From positions 372,001-436,000 of the forward strand of contig NZ_JAENHO010000002.1 in NCBI RefSeq assembly GCF_016785085.1: 64,000 nt of DNA. Reading direction: 5' to 3'. Position numbers and translations under genes: made by a program. Each line of letters begins with the position of its first letter. The stretch's first letter is position 1. Shown here piece after piece: positions 16,261 through 25,101 of the stretch. Below the pieces are notes generated by a model. The model was not told the origin of the DNA, ran no database searches, and worked only from the letters and a program-made list of their open reading frames with translations. Origin of the DNA: Paractinoplanes lichenicola (GTDB lineage Bacteria; Actinomycetota; Actinomycetes; Mycobacteriales; Micromonosporaceae).

Positions 16261-16356
16261 AGGATCGCACGGAAAGCGAGGACCAGGATCGCACGGAAGC
16301 GAGGACCAGGATCGCGCGGAAGCGAGGATCGGGATCGTACGGAAAGCGAGGATCGG
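16261..16356 (+). repeat. Tandem-repeat array, about 24-bp unit, 4 copies
   Basis: Four copies of AGGATCGCACGGAAGCGAGG plus 3-5 bp, with unit lengths of 23-25 bp and few mismatches. The array lies immediately upstream of the DUF1801 start, where its promoter would be expected, and 120 bp before the secreted-protein gene on the other strand. Confidence 0.85.
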
Positions 16357-16479
16357 ATCAAGACGGCAAGGCCGCCGGGAGCAGGGCAGGAGCAGGTCGG
16401 TAGCGGTGTCCGCCGGGACGAGCACGCGGGGCTTTCCGCGACCTACCGTGAGGATCACCCCCTCGAAAGGACCCCCTGC

Positions 16480-17283
16480 ATGAGCTCTCGCCTGCGCCTG
16501 ACCACCGCCGTCGCGGCCGTGGCCCTGGCCACCCTGTCCGTGCCCGGCGCCGCCCTGGCCTCCTCGGGCAAGGACAGCGATCGTGACGGCATGCCCGACA
16601 AATATGAGCGGGCGAACGGGCTCAACCCGCGCAAGAACGACGCGCGCGGCGACAAGGACAAGGACGGGCTGCGCAACCTGGCCGAGTTCCGGGCCGGCAC
16701 CAACCCGTCGAAGGCCGACTCGGATTCCGACGGCATTCGGGACGGCGACGACAAACGACCCAGGGTCAAGGACGATGCCCGGGTCCGGTTCACGGTCACC
16801 TCGTACGACGCGACGACCGGGGCGCTCGTGGTGGCGTACGGGAAAGGGTCGTCCTTGACTGTGACCGTCACCGACGGGACCGCGCTGGAGTGGCGGGGGC
16901 ACCGGAAGGGTTGCACCTCGCCGGCGACCGTGGCCGACCTGGTCAGCGGGGCCGGCATCGACAAGCTGAAGCTCGCGCGCCCGGCCTCCGACGATGACGG
17001 CAAGCACGACGGCAAGGACGACAGCGGCAAGCACGACGGCAAGGACGACGGCGGCAAGCACGACGGCAAGGACGACGACGGCAAGGACGACGGCGGCAAG
17101 CAGGACGGCACGGACGACGGCGGCAAGCACGACGGGAAGGACGACGGCGGCAAGCACGACGGCTCGGACGACTCGGGGCATCACGCGCGTGTCGCCACGC
17201 TTCCGGGTGATGACAGCCCGGCCGCGGCCGACAAAACCGCCGTGGCCGAGCGGATCGGCCTGGTCTGCGCCGCGGGCTCGTAA
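16480..17283 (+). CDS. Secreted protein with thrombospondin-3-like calcium repeats and a Lys/Asp/Gly repeat tail
   Basis: 267 residues. A Sec signal peptide is clear: basic SSRLRL, a hydrophobic stretch, then AALAS. Residues about 30-90 carry three Asp-rich calcium-binding loops of the thrombospondin type-3/EF-hand-like kind (DSDRDGMPD, DKDKDGLRN and DSDSDGIRD). A small beta region with VTVTDGTALEW follows, then about 65 residues of low-complexity KHDGKDDGG repeats built on a 24-bp DNA unit, and a short tail. It is exported, probably binds calcium, and may be surface-associated; no enzymatic motif is seen. The ATG has AAAGGA upstream. Confidence 0.85.
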   Translation: MSSRLRLTTAVAAVALATLSVPGAALASSGKDSDRDGMPDKYERANGLNPRKNDARGDKDKDGLRNLAEFRAGTNPSKADSDSDGIRDGDDKRPRVKDDARVRFTVTSYDATTGALVVAYGKGSSLTVTVTDGTALEWRGHRKGCTSPATVADLVSGAGIDKLKLARPASDDDGKHDGKDDSGKHDGKDDGGKHDGKDDDGKDDGGKQDGTDDGGKHDGKDDGGKHDGSDDSGHHARVATLPGDDSPAAADKTAVAERIGLVCAAGS

Positions 17284-17307
17284 CCCGCGCCCTCTAGGCT
17301 CGGCGGC

Positions 17308-17934
17308 ATGACCCGCATCCTGCTGATCTCGGGCAGCACCCGCGCGGACAGCCTGCAGACCGCCGCCCTGCGCACTGCCGCTCGTTTCGCTCCGGACGAC
17401 ATCAACGCCGGCCTGTTCGAGGGTCTGCGCGGCGTCCCGGCCTTCGTGCCCGGCGAGACGGACCCGCACGACACGGTGGTGCTGCTGCGCCATCAGGTGC
17501 GCATCGCCGACGCCGTGCTGATCAGCACCCCGGAGTATGCGGGCACGCTGCCCGGCAGCCTCAAGAACCTGCTCGACTGGCTCATCGAGGACAACCTGCT
17601 CGACGGCAAGCCGGTGGCCTGGCTGTCGGTCTCGGGCGAGGGCGAGGACTTCGGCGCCCGCGCCACGCTCGAGACCGTGCTCAGCCACACGAACGCCAAG
17701 GTGCTGCGCGCGGCCTGCATCCGGGTCCCGATCGACCCGAGCACGATCGACGAGTCGGGCCTGATCACCGACGCGCTTCTGCTGCAGGCCCTGCAGGACG
17801 CGCTGCAGGCATTGGTCCGCGTCCTCTCCATGAGCGAGAACAAGCCCCGCCCGGCGTGGCAGCACTACTCGACAGTCCTCCCAGTGATCGAGCGCCGCGA
17901 CAAGTCCTCCCTCCCGGACTGGCAGGCGGGCTGA
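17308..17934 (+). CDS. NADPH-dependent FMN reductase family protein
   Basis: 208 residues of flavodoxin-like fold. The phosphate-binding loop is ISGSTRADSLQTAAL and the second flavin contact is STPEYAGTLPGSLKNLLDW, both diagnostic for the chromate/azo/quinone reductase-like FMN reductases. It is cytoplasmic and reduces flavin or quinone-type substrates with NAD(P)H. The C-terminal 30 residues extend past the usual core. It lies 24 bp after the secreted calcium-repeat protein and is convergent with the vWA gene, 7 bp away. Confidence 0.9.
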   Translation: MTRILLISGSTRADSLQTAALRTAARFAPDDINAGLFEGLRGVPAFVPGETDPHDTVVLLRHQVRIADAVLISTPEYAGTLPGSLKNLLDWLIEDNLLDGKPVAWLSVSGEGEDFGARATLETVLSHTNAKVLRAACIRVPIDPSTIDESGLITDALLLQALQDALQALVRVLSMSENKPRPAWQHYSTVLPVIERRDKSSLPDWQAG

Positions 17935-17941
17935 ACGAAAG

Positions 17942-19576
17942 TCAGGCGCCTTTGCGGCTGGCTATCGCCTCCAGGAAGATCTCGCCGATCTTGGCGGGGT
18001 CGGTGGCGATGAAGACCCCGCCCGAGCCGGCCGCCTCGACGATGTCTTCCAGTTCCTTGCGGTCGATCGCCGTGCCCATGCCGATGATGATCATGCGGAC
18101 CGGGCGTTGCGGGTTGCGGAGCTTGGTCATGCGGGTGACCAGCTCGTCGATCGTCAGGCCGCCGGGGTTGTCGTTGCGGCCGTCGGTGTAGATGACCACC
18201 GAATTCGACACCCCGGCCCGCCAGCCCTGCTGGACCCGCTGGTAGGCGGCCAGCGCGGTGTCGAACAGGCCCGTGTCGCCGCCGGGCCGGGGGACGATCC
18301 GGCCGATCGCGGCCTCCATCTCGGCCCGGTGGGTGGCGCACGGGGAGATCGGCACGTTCTCGACCCACGGGCGGGTGCCGGCCATGTTGGTCGAGAACGT
18401 CCAGTTGCCCACCGACCAGCGGTCGTCGAGCAGGCCCAGGCCCTGCCGCGCGACTCCCTGCGTGACCTGCGCGCGGGTCAGGCCGCCGGCCGTCGGCACC
18501 TTGGCGTTCATCGAGCCGGAGACGTCGAAGACGGCCAGCATCCGGCCAGGCTGCGTGATCGCCGTCCAGCTGCCGAGCAGTTGCGTGATCGCCTTGGCGT
18601 CGAGCGTGGCCGGCGGCGGCAGGGCCGGGGGCGCGCCGGGCGGGGCCGCGAAGCCGGGACCGGTCGTGCCGCCGGGGCTGCGGATCCCCGCCTTGGCCAG
18701 CTCGGCCGAGAACAGGCCGGTGCTCAGAGCGGTGCGCAGCGTCGCCGCGGCGGCCGCCTTGCGGGGGTCGATGCCGGGCATGACCGCGTACGGGTAATCA
18801 AGCACCACCGACGCGGGCGGGTAGACGGCCGTCAGCGGGGTGGCCGGCCCGCTCCGGTTGTAGGCGATCACGTCGGCCTCGGACAGCGGGGCCATGCCGA
18901 TCGGGTCGTCGCTCTGGAACTCCTGCAGCACGTCGTCGCGGATGCTGGAGCGGTTCTCGGCCAGCGCCCGCATCGCGCCCACCCGGAGCCGCGCGTCCCG
19001 GCCCGCCGCACCGGCCACGACGATCAGCCCGGCCAGCCCGGTCGCGTCCCGTCCGGGGTCGGCGACCGCGGGTCGCAGGGTCTTGTCGGTGGCGATCCGC
19101 TGGGCCAGCCCCTGGGCCGTCAGCTTGCTGCCGGGCGGCGCGGCCAGCACGAGCGGGCTCTCGGCCACCGAGCCGAGCGCCGACGGCACGAAGCCGGGCG
19201 CCTCCGACGCGAGCCGCAGCAGCCAGGTGGCCGAGTCGGGGATCCAGACGTCGGCCGTCGTGTCCTGCTTCCTGGTCAGCCCGGCGACCAGGTTGACGCC
19301 GTGCTTCTGCCCGACCGCGGCCGCCATCGCCGTCGGGTCGACGGCCGTCACGGCGACGGTCACGCAGGCCCCGTTGCTGGTCCACGTGTCGGCCGCCGTA
19401 CGCACGGCGGGCGCGATCTCGGGCGCCGCGGCGACGTCGAGGGCGATGGTCTCGGGACACTCGTCGGTGGACAGTCGCCGATATCCGGCCCATCCGCCCG
19501 CCGCGACGAGCACGGCGGCCGCGGCGACGACGGCGACGATTCCTGAGCGCTGGAGCTGACGATGACGGCCAGGCAT
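17942..19576 (-). CDS. Substrate-binding-like plus von Willebrand factor A membrane protein
   Basis: About 544 residues. One N-terminal membrane helix (about 12-32) anchors an extracellular domain similar to bacterial extracellular solute-binding proteins of the SBP_bac_11 type (to about 320). A Pro-rich linker follows, then a vWA domain starting at FDVSGSMN near residue 350. The DxSxS MIDAS triad is present, as are the later TDGRNDN and TDPAKI elements. It probably binds a ligand or partner through a metal site at the cell surface. Upstream in-frame starts at 19612 and 19648 would add 12 or 24 residues; none has a clear ribosome site. It is divergent from the Lrp gene, with a 170-bp gap. Confidence 0.85.
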   Translation of the reverse strand: MPGRHRQLQRSGIVAVVAAAAVLVAAGGWAGYRRLSTDECPETIALDVAAAPEIAPAVRTAADTWTSNGACVTVAVTAVDPTAMAAAVGQKHGVNLVAGLTRKQDTTADVWIPDSATWLLRLASEAPGFVPSALGSVAESPLVLAAPPGSKLTAQGLAQRIATDKTLRPAVADPGRDATGLAGLIVVAGAAGRDARLRVGAMRALAENRSSIRDDVLQEFQSDDPIGMAPLSEADVIAYNRSGPATPLTAVYPPASVVLDYPYAVMPGIDPRKAAAAATLRTALSTGLFSAELAKAGIRSPGGTTGPGFAAPPGAPPALPPPATLDAKAITQLLGSWTAITQPGRMLAVFDVSGSMNAKVPTAGGLTRAQVTQGVARQGLGLLDDRWSVGNWTFSTNMAGTRPWVENVPISPCATHRAEMEAAIGRIVPRPGGDTGLFDTALAAYQRVQQGWRAGVSNSVVIYTDGRNDNPGGLTIDELVTRMTKLRNPQRPVRMIIIGMGTAIDRKELEDIVEAAGSGGVFIATDPAKIGEIFLEAIASRKGA

Positions 19577-19746
19577 CGAGACATCATGATCTGATCGCCG
19601 GTCCGGGACCATGGCCGTTCGGCTGATTTCTTCACCAGGAATGCACATAGACCGTTGTTGATCATAAAGAGCATCTTGCCCACCGATGTCCTTGCCCGCT
19701 GTGCAAACGCACAGCAGAATGGCCGGTAACGGGGGAGGATGCAACG

Positions 19747-20223
19747 ATGCGATCTCTGGACGCGACCGATGCGCGCATTCTGCTGGCGCTCGACGCCGAT
19801 CCCGACGCCACCGTGGTCGCCCTGGCCGAGCGGCTGTCCATGTCGCGCAACACCGTGCAGGCCCGGCTGCGCCGCATGCGCGAGTCGGGCGCGCTGGGGG
19901 CCTATTCGCGCCGCCTCGAGCCGGCCGCGCTGGGTTATCCGCTGATGGCGTTCATGACGTTGTCGCTCAGTCAGCGCGAGGGTGACCTGGCGGCGCGGCA
20001 GATCGTCCGGATCCCCGAGGTGGTCGAGATCCTCGCCACGACGGGCGACGGCGACCTGCTCGTCCGGATCGTCGCCGAGGACACCGCCGACCTTTATCGG
20101 ATCACCAACCTGGTCGTGGCCGCCCCGGGCGTGGTGCGCACGTCGACGTCGATCGTGCTGCACGAGGTGGCGCCCAACAGCGTCGACGGGCTGCTCCGCC
20201 GGCACACAGCGGAGTCGCGCTGA
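19747..20223 (+). CDS. Lrp/AsnC family transcriptional regulator
   Basis: 158 residues. The N-terminal helix-turn-helix (LDATDARILLALDADP, then LSMSRNTVQARLRRM) is followed by a RAM/AsnC ligand-binding domain (PEVVEILATTGDGDLLVRI). Family members sense amino acids and control their metabolism or transport. The ATG follows GGGGGAGGA at a good distance. Nearby possible targets are the divergent vWA gene and the GNAT gene downstream; neither is shown. The full domain set is intact. Confidence 0.93.
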   Translation: MRSLDATDARILLALDADPDATVVALAERLSMSRNTVQARLRRMRESGALGAYSRRLEPAALGYPLMAFMTLSLSQREGDLAARQIVRIPEVVEILATTGDGDLLVRIVAEDTADLYRITNLVVAAPGVVRTSTSIVLHEVAPNSVDGLLRRHTAESR

Positions 20224-20625
20224 CGAAAGATCCGTGACTGAGCGTCACCGAGTTGCGGCAGGAATTTGATGTTGCTACGAAAAAAGAGCCGCTGCGCACT
20301 TGACTGGCCACGTTAAAGATCAATTATGGAACGGTAGCGCTATTCGCCGTTGTTCAAGGGCGTGCACCAGGGGTAATGCGCACGATGCTTAGTACTCCGG
20401 GGCCTGAACAATGTGCCGAATCGAGGGACGAATCTACTGTGGCCACTGCAAGTTGCACGCCAAAACGGGCACTCGACGCGTCCGGTAGATGAATTGGCAC
20501 ATTCAATCCGTCGACACGCATTGTTCTGTCCGGGTGACCCTTCGTACGCTGATGGTCAACAATCATCGATCAAGATGAGTGCGAGAAGCGGGCCGACCTG
20601 GCGGCGGCCTGCGGGGGAGCCGAGC
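20224..20625. other. 402-bp intergenic region, relatively AT-rich
   Basis: No plausible gene was found. The stretch 20260-20400 is notably less GC-rich than its surroundings. TTGACT at 20300-20305 followed 17 bp later by ATTATG is a possible promoter for a leader of the downstream GNAT gene, but the match is weak. A GGGGGAG ribosome site at 20613 serves the GNAT start. Confidence 0.4.
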
Positions 20626-21177
20626 ATGCTGATCAAAGTCATCGACCGGATCACCGACGCCACCCTCCACGAGACAATGTGGAAGATGTACACGGATGCG
20701 TTCGAGGAGCTGAATCACCTGGCGGTTCAGCGTCATCTGATGTTCCGGTCCGAGTTCGACGAGGTAATGGCGGACACCCGGGTCGACAAGTATCTTGCCC
20801 TCGATGACGACGGCACCATCTGCGGCGTGGCGACCTACACGAATGATCTGGAAGCCGTGCCCCTGATCGCCCCTCAGTACTTCGAGCGGCATTGGCCCGA
20901 GCACTATGCCGCTCACAAGATCTGGTACATCGGGTTCGTCGCGGTGAGCCCGCACGCGCAGGGCCGCGAGGCGTTCGCCCAGCTGGTCGAGCAGATGTAC
21001 ATGGTGGCCTCGGCCCAGAACGGACTTGTTTGTCTGGACATCTGCAACCACAACGACGAGGTGCGGCGGATGTCCCGGGTGTTCCGGATGATGGTGAGCC
21101 GGCTCTCGGACAACATGAAGTTCACCCGGATCGACCAGCAGTCGTACTGGCTCTACGAATTCCCGTCGGCCGCCTGA
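20626..21177 (+). CDS. GNAT-like N-acetyltransferase
   Basis: 183 residues. The central strand YIGFVAVSPHAQGREAFAQLVEQ fits GNAT motif A, where acetyl-CoA pyrophosphate binds, although the canonical R/QxxGxG/A is only partly kept (AQGREAF). This is followed by LVCLDICNHN, a motif-B-like strand. The start at 20626 has GGGGGAG eight bases upstream. A longer reading from 20413 would cross a poorly coding region and is rejected. Substrate unknown. A strong hairpin follows the stop. Confidence 0.7.
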   Translation: MLIKVIDRITDATLHETMWKMYTDAFEELNHLAVQRHLMFRSEFDEVMADTRVDKYLALDDDGTICGVATYTNDLEAVPLIAPQYFERHWPEHYAAHKIWYIGFVAVSPHAQGREAFAQLVEQMYMVASAQNGLVCLDICNHNDEVRRMSRVFRMMVSRLSDNMKFTRIDQQSYWLYEFPSAA

Positions 21178-21197
21178 CGGCTTCCCGGCCGCGAAAA

Positions 21198-21233
21198 CGC
21201 GGCAGGCCGCCGATTCATCGACGGTCTGCCGCG
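21198..21233. terminator. Bidirectional hairpin terminator
   Basis: A 12-bp stem (21198-21209 with 21222-21233, one G-T pair) and a 12-base loop lie between the convergent GNAT and permease genes. No long T-run follows, as is usual in GC-rich actinobacteria. Confidence 0.65.
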
Positions 21234-21359
21234 GAGCTGGGGGGAAACCTTCAGGCCATAGGCGACCTCCGGATCGAAGTGGATGTCGGTTTCTCGGCGG
21301 CCGCGGCCGCCGGTTCTTTCCGTCCGGCGGGCGCGACGTCTCGCGCCTGCCGGAGGAAG

Positions 21360-22895
21360 CTAGTAGGGATATCCGCTTCCGCTGCGGGCACCGACCGGGT
21401 CGGCGTGCATTGCCCGCAGCATCGACGTGCTATCGGGGACGACACTCACCCGCCCCTCGGAGCCGCGGCCGATCGCCGCGTAGACCTCCGGGCGGGCGGC
21501 CCGCATGATCAGGGCCCAGACGAAGCCGACCAGGGCGACCGCCAGATAGAGCGCGGGAATGAGCCACTGGAACGGTGAATTGCCGTCCACCTGGAGCAAC
21601 TCGCCGAAGCCGATGCATGTCGCCGCCAGCACGACGGTCAGCAGCAGGAAGGCCGCGGCCGGGGCGATATAGGCCTTCCAGACGCTCTCCCCGCGCTTGT
21701 TGCGCATGAAGAAGGCCAGCACGGCCGCCGACGCCGCCCACATGAGGATCAGGACGCCGAGCCCGCCGATCGTGGTCAGCCAGGCGAAGACGAAGACGAG
21801 CGGATCGGAGCCGACCAGGGCGTACAGGCTGAGCACGATGATGGCCAGCACGCTCTGGGTGATGGAGCCGAGCAGCGGAGCTCCCGTACGCGGGTGGGTG
21901 CGCCCCCACGCGGCCGGGAGCACGCCCTCACGCCCGAGGGCGAACTGATAGCGCGACACCGCCGCGTGGAAGGCCAGCAGCGCCGCGAACACGCTCGTCA
22001 GGAAGAGCACGTAGCCGAGGTCGATCAGGAAGCTCGGCAGGTGCGGCCCGACGAGCTGGAAGACCAGGTCGGTCTGATGCTCGGCGGCCCGCGCGGCGAT
22101 CTGGTCGGGGCCGGTGTTGACCGACATCGCCCAGGCCGAGACCGCGCACAGGACGCCGGCCAGGATGACCGCGATGTGGGTGGCCCGCGCGATCGTCCGC
22201 TTGGGGTCCTTGGCCTCCTCGGAGAGCACCACGGTGGCCTCGAAGCCGACGAAGCCGGCGATCGCCAGCACCATCAGGATGCCGATGACCGGGGTGGCCA
22301 GCGGCGCCGGGGAGAACTGGGAGAAGGTGATGTGCCCGTCGGCCGGGTTGCCGATCATCACGAGGTCGTAGATCAGCACGACGGCGATCTCGAGCACGAG
22401 CAGGACCGCCAGCACCTTGCCGCTCAGGTCGACCCAGAGCAGGCCGAGGATCGCCACCGCGAACCAGGCCACGATCGCGCAGGCGTACCAGGGCACCGTG
22501 AAGCCGAACGCGGCCAGGATGCCGCTGGCGACCGAGCCGAACAGGCCGAACAGGCCTATCTGCATAAGGGAGTAGGCGGGCAGGGCCACGAAGGCTGCCC
22601 CTACGCCGATGACACGGCCTAACCCATGACTGATGTATGAGTAGAACGCGCCGGTGTTGACGATGTGCCGGCTCATGGCGACGAAGCCGACGGTGAACAG
22701 GGAGAGCAGCCCCGCCGTGACCAGATAGGCGATCGGCACCGCGGTGCTGCCGATGATCGCGTAGATGGTCGTGATCGAACCGATGATCACGGTCAGTGGG
22801 GCCGCGCCCGCGACTCCGAAGAACACCACCGACGGGACGCCCAGCCTGTTCTTGGCCAGCGCCTTCGAGACGATGTCCGGTTCTTCGGGTTCCAT
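21360..22895 (-). CDS. APC superfamily amino acid/amine permease
   Basis: 511 residues with about 12 membrane helices. The N-terminal GVPSVVFFGVAGAAPLTVI and the GFEATVVLSEEAKDPKRTI signature after helix 5-6 are typical of the amino acid-polyamine-organocation family. It probably imports or exchanges an amino acid or amine by proton coupling. ATG at 22895 gives the normal short cytoplasmic N-terminus; a longer frame to 22970 adds unrelated residues. It stands alone on the minus strand, downstream of the GPP34 gene with a 71-bp gap, so they may be co-transcribed. Confidence 0.92.
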   Translation of the reverse strand: MEPEEPDIVSKALAKNRLGVPSVVFFGVAGAAPLTVIIGSITTIYAIIGSTAVPIAYLVTAGLLSLFTVGFVAMSRHIVNTGAFYSYISHGLGRVIGVGAAFVALPAYSLMQIGLFGLFGSVASGILAAFGFTVPWYACAIVAWFAVAILGLLWVDLSGKVLAVLLVLEIAVVLIYDLVMIGNPADGHITFSQFSPAPLATPVIGILMVLAIAGFVGFEATVVLSEEAKDPKRTIARATHIAVILAGVLCAVSAWAMSVNTGPDQIAARAAEHQTDLVFQLVGPHLPSFLIDLGYVLFLTSVFAALLAFHAAVSRYQFALGREGVLPAAWGRTHPRTGAPLLGSITQSVLAIIVLSLYALVGSDPLVFVFAWLTTIGGLGVLILMWAASAAVLAFFMRNKRGESVWKAYIAPAAAFLLLTVVLAATCIGFGELLQVDGNSPFQWLIPALYLAVALVGFVWALIMRAARPEVYAAIGRGSEGRVSVVPDSTSMLRAMHADPVGARSGSGYPY

Positions 22896-22966
22896 ACGTG
22901 CCACCAGCAGCCTCCCGGCCCAATGTTCAGAGTTGTTGCGCCCGAGGTGATGGCGCCCGATGCCGC

Positions 22967-23605
22967 TCACCGGCGGCCAACAGTGACGACCGAGCCCACG
23001 GAGGCTTCGGTGTATTCGACGAGCTCCCGCAGGTCGGCCGGGAGTGATCCGACGGCGCTGGGCAGCGATTGGAACGCGTGCCGGTGCGCCTCGAAGTCGT
23101 AGAGCACGTGCCGGGTCAGGCCGGTGGCGGCCACCAGCCCGATCAGCACCCGATCGGTGATGCTCATGCCCATCCCGCGCACCAGCATGTTGGCCAGGCG
23201 TGCGGGCGCCCAGGCGGCGGCGTTGCGCTGGGCCGCGCTGTTGGGCATATAGAGAGTCTCGGTGGACAGCAGCCGCCGCTTGGTGACCGTCTCGACCGCG
23301 CCGAGGCGGGTGAGCCGTTCGCCGACCCGGATGGCCGCGTCCTGCGAGAGGAAGGCCAGCCAGATCCGGACGTCCCGGTGTTGCGGCTGGGCGACCAGCA
23401 GGTCGAGGACATCGTGCGCGAGCGCGTCCGACGGAGGATGCCGGTCCAGGATCAGCAGATCGCCGTCGGAGATGCCGATCCGCCCTTCCAGGATGAGCTC
23501 GCCTAGTAGTGCGGCGGCCAGGCCAAGGCCGGTCGCACGTGGATGGAGTCTGGACCGGCCGGTGCGGTCCTCGTGTGCGATCAGGAAGTACTGGTCAGCC
23601 AACAC
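22967..23605 (-). CDS. GPP34 (GOLPH3-like) phosphoprotein family
   Basis: About 212 residues of all-helical GPP34 type (LADQYFLIAHEDRTGR, GLAAALLGELILEGRI and the LADRVLI-like ITDRVLIGLV element). The family is common in multiple copies in actinobacteria. Eukaryotic relatives bind phosphatidylinositol-4-phosphate; the bacterial role is not settled. GTG at 23605 is preferred because AAGGGG lies nine bases upstream; TTG at 23626 is the longer option. It is divergent from the XRE gene. Confidence 0.88.
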   Translation of the reverse strand: MLADQYFLIAHEDRTGRSRLHPRATGLGLAAALLGELILEGRIGISDGDLLILDRHPPSDALAHDVLDLLVAQPQHRDVRIWLAFLSQDAAIRVGERLTRLGAVETVTKRRLLSTETLYMPNSAAQRNAAAWAPARLANMLVRGMGMSITDRVLIGLVAATGLTRHVLYDFEAHRHAFQSLPSAVGSLPADLRELVEYTEASVGSVVTVGRR

Positions 23606-23836
23606 GCCGCCACGCCCCTTAGACAACGTCTTGATGGTCTTTGGTCGGGTTGGCAGTGACCACCATGGCCGCGATGATCACTGTCGGTAGAAAACGCTGT
23701 GACTCGATGTCCGCGCATCATGTACCCGCCGGAAGGGCATATACAAGAAGGCTAGTACTTTTTGTTTGGTACGCCGTGTTTGGATCATGAAGGCCTGGGC
23801 CGTACTATCGGTCTCATCAGGACCGAGGGAGTCCAG

Positions 23837-24685
23837 GTGTCCGTAGATGAAGGGCCAACCCTGCGCCGCCGCCGTCTGGGTGCGGAACTTAAACGGTGTC
23901 GCGAAGCGGCAGGGCTGACGCAAGAGAACGTCTCCAGGCATTTCGAGTGGCACGCCGCGAAAGTCACGCGCATCGAAACGGCGCGTGTGGCGGTGACCCC
24001 GCGAGATGTGAAAGACCTGCTGACGCTGTACGGCGTCGGTGATCAGGATTATCGCGAGGCGCTGGTCGAACTGGCCCGGCTGTCGCGCGAGCGAACGTGG
24101 TGGACCGACTACCGGGACATCATGCGTCCCGGCAACTTCGTGGGCCTGGAGGCGGCCGCCGCCTCGATGCGGGCCTGGGAGCCGATCATCGTGCCCGGGC
24201 TGCTGCAGACGGAGGCGTACATGCGTGCGCTCATCCGGACCGGCCGCTCGAACGAGTCACCACAGCAGACGGACCGCCGCGTCTCGCTGCGACTCACCCG
24301 TCAGGTGCGGCTGCGCGGCGAGCGGCCGCTCGAACTGACCGCCATCATCGACGAATCGGTGGTGCGCCGGGTAGTAGGCGGTGACGACGTGATGAACGAA
24401 CAGCTTCGGCATCTGATCGAGGTTGCTCAATTACCCAATGTGATGCTGCAGATTCTCCCCTTCAGTGCCGGCGAACACACGTTCCTCGGCGGTTCAGCAG
24501 CGCTTTTGGAGTTTCGGGAGACCACCCATTTGGATGTTGTCTATCTTGAAGGTCTTGCGGGAGACTACTACGAAGAGCAACCGGCCGAGGTTGTTCGCTA
24601 CCGGCAGGAGTTCGAGCGTTTGAGTGCTCGGGCGCTCGACCACCGGATGACCATCAAGATGATTGAGAGCCTGCTCGTCGCGTAG
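23837..24685 (+). CDS. XRE-family regulator with DUF5753 domain
   Basis: 282 residues. The HTH at about 10-65 (RRRRLGAELKRCREAAGLTQENV) is followed by the DUF5753 domain (WWTDYRDIMRPG, the EPIIVPGLLQTEAYMRA signature, and LPFSAGEHTFLGGSA). Such regulators are usually paired with a small DUF397 protein, as here, and control development or antibiotic genes in Streptomyces relatives. GTG at 23837 is chosen, with GAGGGAG in front; the frame to 23762 lacks a ribosome site. No other domain is present. Confidence 0.93.
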   Translation: MSVDEGPTLRRRRLGAELKRCREAAGLTQENVSRHFEWHAAKVTRIETARVAVTPRDVKDLLTLYGVGDQDYREALVELARLSRERTWWTDYRDIMRPGNFVGLEAAAASMRAWEPIIVPGLLQTEAYMRALIRTGRSNESPQQTDRRVSLRLTRQVRLRGERPLELTAIIDESVVRRVVGGDDVMNEQLRHLIEVAQLPNVMLQILPFSAGEHTFLGGSAALLEFRETTHLDVVYLEGLAGDYYEEQPAEVVRYRQEFERLSARALDHRMTIKMIESLLVA

Positions 24686-24719
24686 TGCTCTCGCGAGACA
24701 ACCGCATAAATGAAGGGGG

Positions 24720-24959
24720 GTGCTTGAGTTGCTCACGCACCAGCAAAACGCTGCCGTTCTCACCGGCGCGGTCTGGAAGAAGGCCAGCCGCAGCAACGGC
24801 AACGGCGGAAACAACTGTGTCGAGGTCGCTTTCCTCGACCAGGGCGTCGCCGTCCGGGACAGCAAGGACCGCTCCGGTCCTGCGCTGATGTTCACGACTG
24901 CGGAGTGGGCCGCCTTCGTCGGGTCGGCCAAGGACGGCGAGTTCGACCTCGACGCCTGA
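24720..24959 (+). CDS. DUF397 small protein, partner of the XRE/DUF5753 regulator
   Basis: 79 residues. The core WKKASRSNGNGGNNCVEVAF, then VAVRDSKD and ALMFTTAEWAAFV, is the DUF397 signature. In related loci the small protein acts as the partner of the upstream XRE regulator, in a toxin-antitoxin-like or anti-regulator manner. The GTG at 24720 touches the GAAGGGGGG run, so the in-frame TTG at 24729, eight bases beyond the run, may be the true start. It lies 34 bp after the regulator stop, in one operon. Confidence 0.9.
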   Translation: MLELLTHQQNAAVLTGAVWKKASRSNGNGGNNCVEVAFLDQGVAVRDSKDRSGPALMFTTAEWAAFVGSAKDGEFDLDA

Positions 24960-25101
24960 CCAGAACTCTATCGATAAGCACGCGCCGTTGGGAAGTGCTC
25001 ACTGAAAGTTCGCTTTCCGAAGACGGGTGTCTATCCAGGGTGCCGTGGCTCCGATCACCGGGAGTTGCGGCACCCGCACTCAGAATCACCATTCTCACCC
25101 A

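Noticed and set aside
24960-25101. RNA gene or riboswitch in the gap after DUF397 (GAAAG-TTCG-CTTTC hairpin near 25004)
   Set aside because: The stem is only five pairs and lacks a conserved pattern; it is more likely part of a weak convergent terminator.
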